DNA of 64,000 bases from Vagococcus hydrophili (GCF_011304195.1 NZ_CP049887.1:2418001-2482000), one strand, 5' to 3'. Positions 9,530 to 18,346 are shown, numbered from the stretch's first letter. The notes: generated from the letters alone by a model not told the origin. Numbers and translations are program-made.

Positions 9530-10461
9530 TGGAAAATATTGGAAAAGGAATCGATAAAACCTTAAAAGCGAAAAACTTAACAGGAAAACTGGATCGTTTA
9601 ATGGAAGAAGTGATGAATGATCCAGATGTGCAGCAATTTATACTAGATCACCGTGAGCAGTTAACGGATGATGATATTGTAAAAAGTTACGCAAAGTTAT
9701 ATGAATTTGTTCAAGAGAAGAAAAAATTTGAATTAAAAGATGCAACGATGATTGCCCCAGGGTATGAGCCACGCTTATTTATGAATTTTCACTTTATTGA
9801 TGTGACTTACGTTCCCACAGAAAGTTTGATTAAGCAAAAAGCGCAAGCAGTCATTAAAAATCGAGTGAAGGCGATGGATATGCCTAAAGATATTCGCGAA
9901 GCAAGACTGGATCGTTTTGAGTTAACGTCTGAACGTAAAGAAGCTTTTCAAGAAGCTTTTAAGTTTATTAATGAATTTGAAGATTCACCTAAATCATTCC
10001 ATCAAGGATTGTACTTCCAAGGAACATTTGGTGTGGGTAAAACCTACCTATTAGGTGCGATTGCCAATACGTTGGCTGAGAAAGGTTTCCAAACTACCTT
10101 AGTTCACTTTCCAACGTTTGCCGTTGAGATGAAACAATCGATTCAAAAGGATACAGTTGGTGATAAGTTAGATGCGGTTAAAAAAGCCCAAATTTTGATG
10201 ATTGATGATATTGGAGCAGATTCAATGAGTAGTTGGGTCAGAGATGATATATTAGGGGTTATATTGCAATATAGAATGCAGGAGCAACTTCCAACTTTCT
10301 TTTCATCTAATTTCAATATGAAGCAACTAGAAGAAGAGCATTTACGGGTCACACAGCGCGGAGAGGAAGAGCCGTTAAAAGCAAAACGAATTATGGAACG
10401 TGTGAGATATCTAACAAAAGAAATCAATATGATAGGTAAAAACCGTAGAATGTATGAGTAA
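9529..10461 (+). CDS. dnaI: Primosomal helicase loader DnaI
   Basis: A 310-residue AAA+ helicase loader that delivers the replicative helicase with DnaB and DnaD. The N-terminal helicase-binding region (about 1-130) precedes an AAA+ domain with Walker A GTFGVGKT (about 166-173), Walker B ILMIDDIGAD and a sensor segment FFSSNF. ATG overlaps the dnaB stop by one base. There is no clear terminator after it; the next gene has a strong promoter of its own. Confidence 0.96.
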   Translation: MENIGKGIDKTLKAKNLTGKLDRLMEEVMNDPDVQQFILDHREQLTDDDIVKSYAKLYEFVQEKKKFELKDATMIAPGYEPRLFMNFHFIDVTYVPTESLIKQKAQAVIKNRVKAMDMPKDIREARLDRFELTSERKEAFQEAFKFINEFEDSPKSFHQGLYFQGTFGVGKTYLLGAIANTLAEKGFQTTLVHFPTFAVEMKQSIQKDTVGDKLDAVKKAQILMIDDIGADSMSSWVRDDILGVILQYRMQEQLPTFFSSNFNMKQLEEEHLRVTQRGEEEPLKAKRIMERVRYLTKEINMIGKNRRMYE

Positions 10462-10492
10462 TAAAAGATACAAAAAAACGAGTTGAAACTGA

Positions 10493-10521
10493 TTGACAAA
10501 GGGATTGCGGACTAGTATAAT
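10493..10521 (+). promoter_or_regulatory. Strong sigma-A promoter of yceD-rpmF
   Basis: TTGACA (10493-10498), exactly 17 bp, then TATAAT (10516-10521). Both boxes match consensus perfectly, as expected for a ribosomal protein gene. Confidence 0.9.
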
Positions 10522-10548
10522 TATTTTTGTTGCTTAAGGGGTGATTGA

Positions 10549-11115
10549 ATGAAGTGGGCATTGGCTGAATTAAACAAATTTAAAAATAGTCAAGTAGATT
10601 TTAAAGAAGCATTAGATTTAAAAGCATCTTTACAAAAAAGAGAACCGTTTATCTTGGATTTAGCTCCTATCTTAGTAGAAGGATTTATTCAGGTAGATAA
10701 AGTAGGTTATACTGCTCATTTTTCTGTAGAGACTGTTATTACTTTACCTTCATCTCGTTCATTAGAGCCTGTAGAAGTTCCATTATCGTTAATAATTGAC
10801 GAGGAATATATGACAGATGCTCAGATTAAAGCGTTAGAAGATATCAGTGATGATGAGAAAGAATTAATCATACCTTTAGAAAAAGATTTGATTGATTTAA
10901 CTGAGGCAGTGGAAGATTATATCCTGCTGAACTTACCATTACAGGTGTTAACTGCTGAAGAAGAACAAAGCACATCAGGGCTTCCAAAAGGTGATTTTTG
11001 GCAAGTTTTGTCTGAAGAAGAGGTCGCATTTGCGGAAAAATTGGATTCAGAAACTAAGATTGATCCTCGTCTTGCGAAGTTATCGGAGTTACTTGTAACA
11101 GAAGATGATGAGTAA
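10549..11115 (+). CDS. YceD family protein (DUF177)
   Basis: A 188-residue acidic protein of the YceD/DUF177 family, found immediately before rpmF in very many bacteria and linked to 23S rRNA accumulation or ribosome biogenesis. It has the family pattern of an N-terminal KWAL-x-x-L-x-K-F segment, a central beta-rich stretch (about 35-90) and a Glu/Asp-rich C-terminus. It lacks the C-x-x-C seen in some members. It shares a consensus promoter with rpmF, which starts 58 nt downstream. Confidence 0.85.
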   Translation: MKWALAELNKFKNSQVDFKEALDLKASLQKREPFILDLAPILVEGFIQVDKVGYTAHFSVETVITLPSSRSLEPVEVPLSLIIDEEYMTDAQIKALEDISDDEKELIIPLEKDLIDLTEAVEDYILLNLPLQVLTAEEEQSTSGLPKGDFWQVLSEEEVAFAEKLDSETKIDPRLAKLSELLVTEDDE

Positions 11116-11173
11116 GATTGGAATATATGTGTTTTTATAACACGTTTTTATTGTTTAGGGAGGTGTATCAACT

Positions 11174-11353
11174 ATGGCAGTACCAGCTAGAAAAACGTCG
11201 AAAGCTAAAAAAGCAAGACGTCGTACTCATTACAAATTGTCAGCTCCAGGTTTAACAGCATGTTCAAACTGTGGCGAAATGAGAAAAAGTCATCATGTAT
11301 GTCCATCTTGTGGTCATTATGACGGAAAAAACGTTATGACAAAAGAAGCATAA
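11174..11353 (+). CDS. rpmF: 50S ribosomal protein L32
   Basis: A 59-residue protein beginning [17 protein letters not shown], the typical basic L32 start. Two C-x-x-C pairs (CSNCGE at 30-33 and CPSCGH at 43-46) make this the zinc-binding form of L32. GGGAGGTG lies about 10 nt before the ATG. A very strong terminator follows. Confidence 0.97.
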   Translation: MAVPARKTSKAKKARRRTHYKLSAPGLTACSNCGEMRKSHHVCPSCGHYDGKNVMTKEA

Positions 11354-11372
11354 GACATTTTAATGAAAATGT

Positions 11373-11410
11373 AAAAACTGTAGACTAACCATGGGGTCTA
11401 CAGTTTTTTT
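11373..11410 (+). terminator. Intrinsic terminator of yceD-rpmF
   Basis: A 13 bp stem AAAAACTGTAGAC (11373-11385) / GTCTACAGTTTTT (11396-11408) with a T run. Confidence 0.95.
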
Positions 11411-11458
11411 GTGAGTTTTACAAACTTATAAAAATATTATGTAAACTATAAGGCGATA

Positions 11459-11492
11459 AAAAAGGAACTGTGATTTAAATAATCACAATTCC
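11459..11492 (-). terminator. Intrinsic terminator of the deacetylase gene
   Basis: On the minus strand GGAATTGTGATT (11492-11481) pairs with AATCACAGTTCC (11475-11464), one mismatch, followed by a T run. It lies 25 bp beyond the stop at 11517. Confidence 0.8.
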
Positions 11493-11516
11493 TAATAGTC
11501 AACTCTAAGAAAGCTT

Positions 11517-14264
11517 TTAATATTTAATACTATTTGTTTGGCTGAAATAACCATGTAAAGGTCTTTCTTGCATTTCATAAAGTTCATCAATTGTTACAAA
11601 TGTATATCCTTTTCGACGTAAGTTATCAATCATTTCTGACACAGAATTAACTGAAGGTTGATGAATATCATGGAGTAAGATAATAGCTCCGTTATGAATG
11701 TTATTATTTACGATACTATTGATCATATAGGGATTTCTTGATTCCCAATCGCGAGTATCGATACTCCACATAATAGCAGGTTTTGAAACTAGGTTAGAAA
11801 CGTAGTTATTAATCGCTCCGTAAGGTGGTCTAAATGTTTTTGGTAATTTACCAGTCGCATAATAGATTGCTTTATCGGTTTGACGCATTTGATTTTGGAC
11901 TTGATACCCAGAAAGACTGGTTAATTGTGGATGAGAGTAGCTGTGGCTTCCAATTTGATGTCCCTCATTACTGACTCTTTTAGCCACTTTTGGGTTCGCA
12001 TCGACACCATTTCCAACCATAAAGAAGCTAGCTTTTACATTTTTTGCTTTTAGAATATTTAATAATTGTGGTGTAGTAACAGGATTTGGACCGTCGTCAA
12101 AAGTTAGAGCAACGTATTTTTTATTTTTATTGAGTTTTGGAATCGCTCCTTTTATTTGATTTTCAGGTAATAGTCGATAATCAACTGCAGGAGCAATTTC
12201 TTTAGGTGTTAACTTAATTTCATCCATACCTAATCCACGACCATTTAACGAAACAACAAAATAATTATTTTTAAACTTGATTTGATTTCGACTAATCGTT
12301 GACATGCTTAAAACTTTGTCGATGATACTGCTTGGTCTAGAAGAATCATCTAGCACTTTTTGACAAACAATTTGATGAACTGCAAGTAAACTTTCTGTAT
12401 TTGGGATGAGTTTATTCATATCATAGTTTTGGGCGGCATCTGCATTAATGTAGCCAATCCATTTGTTTTTGTTATAAATAGAATAGTAGCTCGAACCATT
12501 ATAATGATAGTAAACGCCACGTGCTTTGAAAGTTTTACCTTTAACATTATCAGTTGTATTTTTTTTGCTCCAGTTAAAGTCACGCCACACAGGATAATTA
12601 CTATTTGAAAAAGTGACATCCTCCCATAAAGAGTGATAAATTCCTTGTGCTCCCTCAGCAAGGGTGACACCGTTCTTATTTACATAACCTAGCCATTGAT
12701 TTTTATTGTTAAAAAGAGAGTAATAGGTACTGCCATTGTAATGCTGATAAACCCCTTTAGCATATACTGTTTGATTGTGATAATTACTAGTGGTACTCTT
12801 TTTATTCCAAGAAAAATTCTGCCAAAGATCATAATTCCTTGTTGTAACAGATACATATTTATTTAATTTTTGATAACTACCTTCTGGTGAGTCAGTAATA
12901 CTTCCGCCAGTTTCATTTAGATAACCTAACCATTTACCTTTGTTGTCATAAACGCTTAGATATTTATTACCATTAAAGTGATAATAAATTCCTCTTGCTT
13001 TGTAAGTTTTACCATAGTAATTAGAACTATGACCCCGTTTATCCCAACCAAAGCTATTCCACAGGTCGTAATTTTTACTTTTAATGGTGATGTACTTATT
13101 AAAAGAATGATAACTACCTTGAGGTCCATTTGCTAGGGTAGTTCCTTTTTCGTTGACATATCCTAACCAACGATCGTTATTGTCATAGACAGACAAGTAA
13201 CGTTCACCGTTAAAATGATGATAGATACCTTTAGCGATAAGTGTTTGTTTCATGTATTTATCTGTTTTAGATTTAGGTGTCCAACTAAAATTTTGCCATA
13301 AATCATAGTTTTTCTTTGTTAAAGTGATGTATTTACCATAAGCCGTGTAATTACCTTGTTTGCCTACTGCATTAACAGTATTTTCTTGTTTAATATAACC
13401 AATCCATTTTTCGTTTTGATCAAAAACTGAAAGGTAGTTAATTCCATTAGAATGATAATAAATTCCTTTAGCATGGAGTGTTTTATTTAAATAGTTAGAT
13501 GTGTTATTTTTTTTAACAAAATCAAAATTTTGATAAATATCTTGTTTATCTTTAATAATATTGATGTAATTATCATATTTTTGGTAATTACCCTGTGGAT
13601 TATCAGAAACGCTTACATCATCTTTATTAATAAACCCAATAAATTCAGTTTTATTTTTAAATATTGATAAATAAGTGATACCATTAATAACAAGTTCTTC
13701 TTGGATTGAGAAAGTTTTTTGTGTGGTTAATTCTGAAGGAAGCTCCTCAGTAAGTTTAGTGTTTTTAAAGACTTTTATGGCATTTGAAATAGTTGCAAAA
13801 CTGTTCGATTCAGTTCTTTGGACATTTTTTTGATTGATGTAACCAGAAATGCCATTTGGTGCTTCAAAGTGAAAATAGATGTCGTTGTTTAAAGACTCAA
13901 ATTCTTTATCTAGTTTAAGAATTTGATTAACTAGTAATTCTGAACTTTTTTCATTTTGGTTAGACTCTAAATCTTGAATTGATTCAAAATAAAATTGACT
14001 CTTATCCAATAAAACACCATATTTTTCAGGACTAAGATCAATTTCTTTAAAAGATTCTTTGTCTTGAACCTTTGTCTCAATTGTTTGATTAGTACTTGTT
14101 GAGTCAGAAGTCTGTGATATTGTACTATTAGTAACCTCTGTTGATTCTGATGTTCCTAAAATAGAATCAGTTGTTGAAGATTCTATAGTAGTAGCGCTTG
14201 AACTTACAGCACCTAACCCTAGCGACGCGCTTGTTAAAAGTAAAGCAACCCATTTTTTTTCCAT
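11517..14264 (-). CDS. Secreted polysaccharide (peptidoglycan) deacetylase with GW-like repeats
   Basis: A 915-residue exported protein. A signal peptide covers about residues 1-24, followed by a Ser/Thr-rich spacer (25-65). From 222 to 611 there are five clear tandem repeats of about 78 residues, with one or two degenerate copies before them. A linker domain (about 612-715) leads to a C-terminal NodB deacetylase domain (about 717-895) with base and metal site TFDDGP (D723, D724), H774 and H778 in HSYSHP, RPPYG at 812-816, and the catalytic His in LLHDIH (865). Family knowledge predicts removal of acetyl groups from cell-wall GlcNAc, as in PgdA lysozyme resistance. The repeats look like GW/SH3_8 modules that bind teichoic acids, so non-covalent wall anchoring is inferred. 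Confidence 0.88.
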   Translation of the reverse strand: MEKKWVALLLTSASLGLGAVSSSATTIESSTTDSILGTSESTEVTNSTISQTSDSTSTNQTIETKVQDKESFKEIDLSPEKYGVLLDKSQFYFESIQDLESNQNEKSSELLVNQILKLDKEFESLNNDIYFHFEAPNGISGYINQKNVQRTESNSFATISNAIKVFKNTKLTEELPSELTTQKTFSIQEELVINGITYLSIFKNKTEFIGFINKDDVSVSDNPQGNYQKYDNYINIIKDKQDIYQNFDFVKKNNTSNYLNKTLHAKGIYYHSNGINYLSVFDQNEKWIGYIKQENTVNAVGKQGNYTAYGKYITLTKKNYDLWQNFSWTPKSKTDKYMKQTLIAKGIYHHFNGERYLSVYDNNDRWLGYVNEKGTTLANGPQGSYHSFNKYITIKSKNYDLWNSFGWDKRGHSSNYYGKTYKARGIYYHFNGNKYLSVYDNKGKWLGYLNETGGSITDSPEGSYQKLNKYVSVTTRNYDLWQNFSWNKKSTTSNYHNQTVYAKGVYQHYNGSTYYSLFNNKNQWLGYVNKNGVTLAEGAQGIYHSLWEDVTFSNSNYPVWRDFNWSKKNTTDNVKGKTFKARGVYYHYNGSSYYSIYNKNKWIGYINADAAQNYDMNKLIPNTESLLAVHQIVCQKVLDDSSRPSSIIDKVLSMSTISRNQIKFKNNYFVVSLNGRGLGMDEIKLTPKEIAPAVDYRLLPENQIKGAIPKLNKNKKYVALTFDDGPNPVTTPQLLNILKAKNVKASFFMVGNGVDANPKVAKRVSNEGHQIGSHSYSHPQLTSLSGYQVQNQMRQTDKAIYYATGKLPKTFRPPYGAINNYVSNLVSKPAIMWSIDTRDWESRNPYMINSIVNNNIHNGAIILLHDIHQPSVNSVSEMIDNLRRKGYTFVTIDELYEMQERPLHGYFSQTNSIKY
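12432..13601 (-). repeat. Five tandem GW-like cell-wall binding repeats (coding)
   Basis: Residues 222-611 of the deacetylase form five units of 74-79 residues. Each unit has the order G-x-Y, K-Y-I-x-[IV/L], N-Y-D-L-W-x-x-F-x-W, K-[GA]-[IV]-Y-x-H-x-N-G, Y-x-S-[VI/L]-[YF], W-[LI]-G-Y-[VIL]-N. The units differ enough in DNA sequence that this is old duplication, not recent expansion. Confidence 0.85.
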
Positions 14265-14289
14265 TTTTACAACCTCCTATATAATTACT

Positions 14290-14298
14290 ATTATAACA
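14290..14298 (-). promoter_or_regulatory. Extended -10 promoter of the deacetylase gene
   Basis: Minus strand TG-T-TATAAT at 14298-14290, about 25 bp before the start. The -35 region is not consensus. A TATAGGAGG ribosome binding site follows. Confidence 0.55.
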
Positions 14299-14348
14299 AT
14301 AATTGAGTAAAAGAGTAGGGAGTCTATCATATAAATCAGAAATAAAAA

Positions 14349-14364
14349 AAGAGCCTAAGCTCTT
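14349..14364 (-). terminator. Intrinsic terminator overlapping the plsY stop
   Basis: Minus strand AAGAGC (14364-14359), 4 nt loop, GCTCTT (14354-14349), then a T run. Because the arms are short and T/A runs flank both sides, it could work in both directions. Confidence 0.65.
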
Positions 14365-14998
14365 ATTTTTTTTCTGATTTATTTAATCCAAAAGGGACAC
14401 GACTTTCAGTGCCATCTTTGATTCGCTTGATGTTATCACGGTGTCTAATAATAATAAATAATGTAATAGACGTTGCCAAAATCGTTAACAACCAATCTTG
14501 ATTAGTTAAAATAACCGGAAAGAAAATTGGTAATAAAATAGTTGATAATGTAATTAGTAAAGCACTAAGCATACTTGTCAGACTAACCATACTTGTTAAA
14601 AATAAAAGAATCACAAAAATACTTGCTGAATAAGCAAAGAATAGTGGGCTATAGGCAAGTAACATACCAGCACTGGTTGCCACAGCTTTACCACCCTTAA
14701 ATTTACCGAAGATAGGGAATGTATGTCCTAATATAGCAGCAACACCAAACCATAAAGGGTTAAGCGGTAGATTAAAAATAATAGGCAGAGAAGTAGCCAA
14801 AGTTCCTTTTAAAATATCCATGAATAAAACAACTGTCCCAGCTTTTTTACCTAGAACACGAAATGTATTAGTTGTCCCTGTATTGCCACTACCAAAATTT
14901 CTAATATCTTTTTTATAAAATAATTGTCCAATCCAAACACCAGATTGTAGTGAGCCTAAAAGATAAGCAATCACTAAAAATAATACTTCTTTCAACAA
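14363..14998 (-). CDS. plsY: Glycerol-3-phosphate acyltransferase PlsY
   Basis: A 211-residue polytopic membrane enzyme that transfers acyl groups from acyl-phosphate to glycerol 3-phosphate, the first acylation in phospholipid synthesis. The three family motifs are present: [15 protein letters not shown] (residues about 36-50), the phosphate-binding loop [10 protein letters not shown] (about 103-112), and a C-terminal R-H-R-D-N-I-K-R segment. The start is TTG, with a perfect AAGGAGG (15010-15004) 5 nt away. In streptococci plsY lies beside parE; here about 8 kb separates them and plsY is on the other strand. Confidence 0.95.
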   Translation of the reverse strand: MLKEVLFLVIAYLLGSLQSGVWIGQLFYKKDIRNFGSGNTGTTNTFRVLGKKAGTVVLFMDILKGTLATSLPIIFNLPLNPLWFGVAAILGHTFPIFGKFKGGKAVATSAGMLLAYSPLFFAYSASIFVILLFLTSMVSLTSMLSALLITLSTILLPIFFPVILTNQDWLLTILATSITLFIIIRHRDNIKRIKDGTESRVPFGLNKSEKK

Positions 14999-15100
14999 AA
15001 AAACCTCCTTAGGTTAAAAGTAATTTTACCATGAAAGGTTTATTGCTACAATAGAATCGATTAAAGAAAAACCGAATAACAAGCGTGATTTTTTGTCTAT

Positions 15101-15271
15101 TTAATCTTTAGGAATTGAGATGACTTGATACCACTTTTTATGATCTGTTTGATATTTTTCATAATCCATACCAGACATTGAAAAACCTAGGGCGGCAATC
15201 ACAAATCCAATTACCATCATACTGATACTGATCCAAATAATTTTTTTACCAATTTCTTTTGAATAATTCAT
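15101..15271 (-). CDS. 56-residue single-pass membrane protein
   Basis: An ATG at 15271 shares its A with the stop codon of the DUF1700 gene, so the two are translationally coupled. The product begins MNYSKEIGKKIIWIS, has one hydrophobic helix (about residues 10-32) ending in small residues, then a charged, aromatic tail rich in Tyr and Lys ending at KD. It matches no family that I recognise. Its place as third gene of a PadR-DUF1700 operon suggests a partner in an envelope stress module (inference). Confidence 0.65.
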   Translation of the reverse strand: MNYSKEIGKKIIWISISMMVIGFVIAALGFSMSGMDYEKYQTDHKKWYQVISIPKD

Positions 15272-15852
15272 TAGAATATTCTTCCTCTCTGACTAAAAAT
15301 TTTTGTTAGGGGTGTTGTTAGTTTTTTGACTAAAGATGAGATAACTTGCGTAGACGATGTCGTTCCAATTAAACAAAGTAATCCTAAACCAGATGCGAAG
15401 ACTCCCACTCCTAATTGTGTCACTATATAATAGAAGCTACTGTTAAAAGTTGCCCCAACTAAACTGACAATGCCCGTGACTAAGAAGGCAAAGCTTAAAG
15501 AACCTAAAATAAGAGGCAAACACCACAGGATAATAATTCCAGATAAAAGCAATAAAATAATGGATAGTAAAATCGATAACCACAGTGGTGAACCAACAAT
15601 TAATAAAAACCAAATTAACGGGCTTTTTTGCTTCTCTGATCTGAGCTCTACAGAACTGACGTTGTTGCCTGCAATTGACAATACGAGATCTTCCATAGAT
15701 CCTAGCTTAGCGACAGCTTCTTCTTCGCTGACGCCATCTTCAACGTAATCCGCAATAATTTCTTGATAGTAATTGATATGGGTTTCTGTATCAAGCACAT
15801 TCCTCTTGACTAACTCACGTCTTAATCGTGTAATAAATTCTTTTTGGTTCAT
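15271..15852 (-). CDS. DUF1700 (HAAS-type) membrane protein
   Basis: 193 residues. The first 70 or so form the HAAS/DUF1700 helical region (FITRLRRELV ... YYQEIIADYVEDGVSEEEAVAKLG), followed by four to five membrane helices rich in Leu, Ile, Ser and Gly. Such proteins are typically encoded next to a PadR regulator, often in envelope stress modules, though their mechanism is not settled. The start overlaps the padR stop by 4 nt and the stop overlaps the next small gene by 1 nt. Confidence 0.85.
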   Translation of the reverse strand: MNQKEFITRLRRELVKRNVLDTETHINYYQEIIADYVEDGVSEEEAVAKLGSMEDLVLSIAGNNVSSVELRSEKQKSPLIWFLLIVGSPLWLSILLSIILLLLSGIIILWCLPLILGSLSFAFLVTGIVSLVGATFNSSFYYIVTQLGVGVFASGLGLLCLIGTTSSTQVISSLVKKLTTPLTKIFSQRGRIF

Positions 15853-16163
15853 AATTCATTCGCTCCTTTTATATAGTTGTAAACTTTTTCGATTTCATGC
15901 CATTCATCATTGAATGACATTAATTTTTCACTGCCCTTAGGTGTGATTTTGTAATACTTTCTTAAACGTCCGTTATGCTCTACAGAATATGAGGACACAA
16001 AAGCATTGGTTTCTAATCTTTTTAAAATAGGGTACAGCGTTGATTCTGAAATCTCGAGTATGGGTGTCATTTTTTTTATAATCATGTACCCATACGAATC
16101 TTCTTCTTTAAGCACTGCAAGAACGCAGTAGTCGAGTAAACCGCGACGTAATTGAATATCCAA
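15849..16163 (-). CDS. PadR family transcriptional regulator
   Basis: A 104-residue PadR-type winged helix. It starts with the family pattern QLRRGLLDYCVLAVLKEEDSYGY, has ESTLYPILKRLE as recognition region, and R-K-Y-Y-K-I-T-P-K-G as the wing. Subfamily-2 PadR proteins lack a long C-terminal domain, which fits. A strong AGGAGGG lies before the ATG. The promoter upstream carries a perfect inverted repeat across the -10 box (16189-16210), so autorepression is likely. Confidence 0.92.
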   Translation of the reverse strand: MDIQLRRGLLDYCVLAVLKEEDSYGYMIIKKMTPILEISESTLYPILKRLETNAFVSSYSVEHNGRLRKYYKITPKGSEKLMSFNDEWHEIEKVYNYIKGANEL

Positions 16164-16188
16164 AGTTATATCCCTCCTGACACCTTAT

Positions 16189-16217
16189 ACTATACGACAC
16201 GATGTATAGTGTGTCAA
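16189..16217 (-). promoter_or_regulatory. padR operon promoter with overlapping operator
   Basis: Minus strand TTGACA (16217-16212), 17 bp, TATAGT (16194-16189). The perfect inverted repeat ACTATAC-N8-GTATAGT (16189-16195 and 16204-16210) covers the -10 and most of the spacer. A dyad with an 8 bp centre fits how PadR dimers bind, so this is the likely self-operator. Confidence 0.75.
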
Positions 16218-16465
16218 CGAGTATTAATAGAAATCAGTCTAAAGTCTTATGTGTACTAAAAAACCGTTATATTGTGAAGAAAATTAGTATTTAATGAGTG
16301 TTGTTAAAGCTTTTCTCCTTCAATTTTTATAAACTATTAATAATAGGTATTATAAATGTAAAATATCAGTTTAAATTTTGTAATCCATAGAATTAAAGAA
16401 TAACAGGTGATATACTCAATGCAGTACAGGATGTACACAATAAAGCATTTTAGGGGGAAAAATAA

Positions 16466-17515
16466 TTGTTTAAGAAGGTATTTAAGTATGCTGGTGTTTT
16501 AGCGTTAGTGGTAACATTAACAGCTTGTGGTGGCAAATCAGACGGAGATAAAAAGAATGCAGATGGCTCAAAAACGATTGATAAATTATCAGTTGGGTTT
16601 GTTCCTTCACGTGATCCAGAAGAAATTGTTTCTGCAACAGATCCTTTAAAGAACTTGTTACAAGATGAGTTAAAAAAAGAAGGTTATGATGTTAAAAACA
16701 TTGATATTACAGTAGGTACTAACTTTGAAGCTGTAGGTGAATCTTTATCATCAGGTACACTTGATGTAGGATTTATTCCTGGTGGAACATATGTTTTATA
16801 TGATGATGGCGCTGAAGTATTATTAACAGCAACTCGTGCGGGTCTTTCAATTGATTCTGATAAAGCAAAAGATTGGAACGACAACAAACCAACAAAACCA
16901 ACAGACAAACAAGCTGAATCTTACCGTGCACTTATGATCGCTGGACCATCTTCAAAAGGTCAAGCATTAGCTAAAAAAGTCAACGAAGGTAAAGAATTAT
17001 CTTGGGATGATTTAAATGGCGCTTCATGGAGTGTAATGAGTTCATCTTCACCAGCTGGATATATCTATCCAAGTTTATGGTTAAAAGAAAACTATGATAA
17101 AAACTTATCTGAGTTAAAAAATATTGTTCAATCTGATTCTTACGGTAGTGCCTTTGCTCGTTTGGCTTCAGGTCAGGTAGATGTGGTCTTAGCTTATGCT
17201 GATGCTCGTCGTGACTTCGAGAAAAATTGGACAAAAGAATACAACCGTGAAAAAGGTATCTGGGATGAAACAAACGTTATTGGTGTAACACCAGCAATTT
17301 ATAACGATACTATTTCAGTAAGCAAAAACTCTAAAGTGGTTGACGAAGATTTGAAAAAAGCTTTACAAAAAGCCTTTATTAACATTGGTAAAACAGAAGA
17401 AGGTAAAAAAGTTATTTCAATCTACAGTCATGAAGGGTACAAAGAATCAACATCTAAGGATTATGACAATGAACGTAAAGCTCAAAAAATGATCCAAGAA
17501 TCAACTAAAAAATAA
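16466..17515 (+). CDS. phnD: Phosphonate/phosphite-type ABC transporter substrate-binding lipoprotein
   Basis: A 349-residue solute-binding lipoprotein of the PhnD family. It has a signal sequence with lipobox LTAC (Cys about residue 21), then GGKSDGDKK, and a mature domain starting LSVGFVPSRDPEEI, the usual PhnD opening. Later come DVGFIPGGTYVL and a SPAGYIYP ligand-loop segment. The start is TTG with AGGGGG about 8 nt upstream. Family members bind phosphonates, phosphite or other phosphorylated compounds; the ligand here cannot be read from sequence. It is the first gene of an importer operon, separated from phnC by a hairpin. Confidence 0.88.
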   Translation: MFKKVFKYAGVLALVVTLTACGGKSDGDKKNADGSKTIDKLSVGFVPSRDPEEIVSATDPLKNLLQDELKKEGYDVKNIDITVGTNFEAVGESLSSGTLDVGFIPGGTYVLYDDGAEVLLTATRAGLSIDSDKAKDWNDNKPTKPTDKQAESYRALMIAGPSSKGQALAKKVNEGKELSWDDLNGASWSVMSSSSPAGYIYPSLWLKENYDKNLSELKNIVQSDSYGSAFARLASGQVDVVLAYADARRDFEKNWTKEYNREKGIWDETNVIGVTPAIYNDTISVSKNSKVVDEDLKKALQKAFINIGKTEEGKKVISIYSHEGYKESTSKDYDNERKAQKMIQESTKK

Positions 17516-17535
17516 ATCCTCTTTCAATAAGAGAT

Positions 17536-17580
17536 AAATAAACTGTGGCTATCCTAAAAAATAGCGACAGTTTATTTTTA
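17536..17580 (+). terminator. Intra-operon terminator/attenuator between phnD and phnC
   Basis: AAATAAACTGTGGCTAT (17536-17552) pairs with ATAGCGACAGTTTATTT (17561-17577) with one mismatch, and T residues follow. It lies 14 bp before phnC. Probably partial termination makes the binding protein more abundant than the membrane subunits. Confidence 0.75.
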
Positions 17581-17593
17581 AGAAAGGAATATT

Positions 17594-18346
17594 ATGATTA
17601 AATTTGATAAAGTCCAAAAGAAATATCCGAATGGTTATGTTGGGCTAAAAGACATTGATTTAGAAATTGAACAAGGTGAGTTTGTTGCGATTATCGGTTT
17701 ATCTGGTGCAGGGAAATCAACTTTGATTCGTTGTATTAACCGAATGCATGATATCACTGATGGGTCGTTAATGGTTAACGGAACAGACGTTAAAAACATT
17801 AAAGGAAAAGAAGTTCGTGAGTTTAGAAAAACTATTGGGATGATTTTCCAATCCTTCAACTTAATTACTAGAGCCACAGTGTTAAAAAATGTATTAATCT
17901 CTGCAGTTCCTGAATTATCTTGGTGGAGAAGAATATTAGGTGTCTTCCCAGAAGAAGCAAAAATTACAGCTTTAGAAAGTTTAGATAATGTTGGTATCTT
18001 AGATAAAGCTTATATTCGTGTGGATCAATTATCAGGTGGGCAACAACAACGTGTGGCTTTAGCTAGAACATTGGCTAAAAAGCCTGAAGTTATCTTGGCA
18101 GATGAGCCAGTAGCAGCTCTTGATCCAGTGACAGCAAAAGTGGTAATGGATGATTTTAAACGAATTAACAAGGATTTAAATATCTCCGTATTAATTAACA
18201 TTCACCACGTTGATTTAGCTTTAGAATATGCTGATCGCGTGATTGGAATTCGTAAAGGTGAAATTGTCTATGATGGCCCTTCAGAAAAAGTAACTCAAGA
18301 GGTTTTAGATGAAATTTACTTGAAAGACGAACAGGAAGGTAACTAA
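17594..18346 (+). CDS. phnC: Phosphonate-type ABC transporter ATP-binding protein
   Basis: A 250-residue ATPase of the PhnC family that powers the importer. Walker A GLSGAGKST (about 34-42), Q-loop FQSFNL, signature LSGGQQQR and Walker B VILADEPVAALDP are all intact, with the H-loop in NIHHVDLA. Its stop overlaps the ATG of the first permease by one base. Confidence 0.95.
   Translation: MIKFDKVQKKYPNGYVGLKDIDLEIEQGEFVAIIGLSGAGKSTLIRCINRMHDITDGSLMVNGTDVKNIKGKEVREFRKTIGMIFQSFNLITRATVLKNVLISAVPELSWWRRILGVFPEEAKITALESLDNVGILDKAYIRVDQLSGGQQQRVALARTLAKKPEVILADEPVAALDPVTAKVVMDDFKRINKDLNISVLINIHHVDLALEYADRVIGIRKGEIVYDGPSEKVTQEVLDEIYLKDEQEGN

Noticed and set aside
12432-13601. CRISPR-like or DNA-level tandem repeat
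   Set aside because: The roughly 235 bp periodicity reflects coding protein modules with diverged DNA, with no short identical repeats and spacers.
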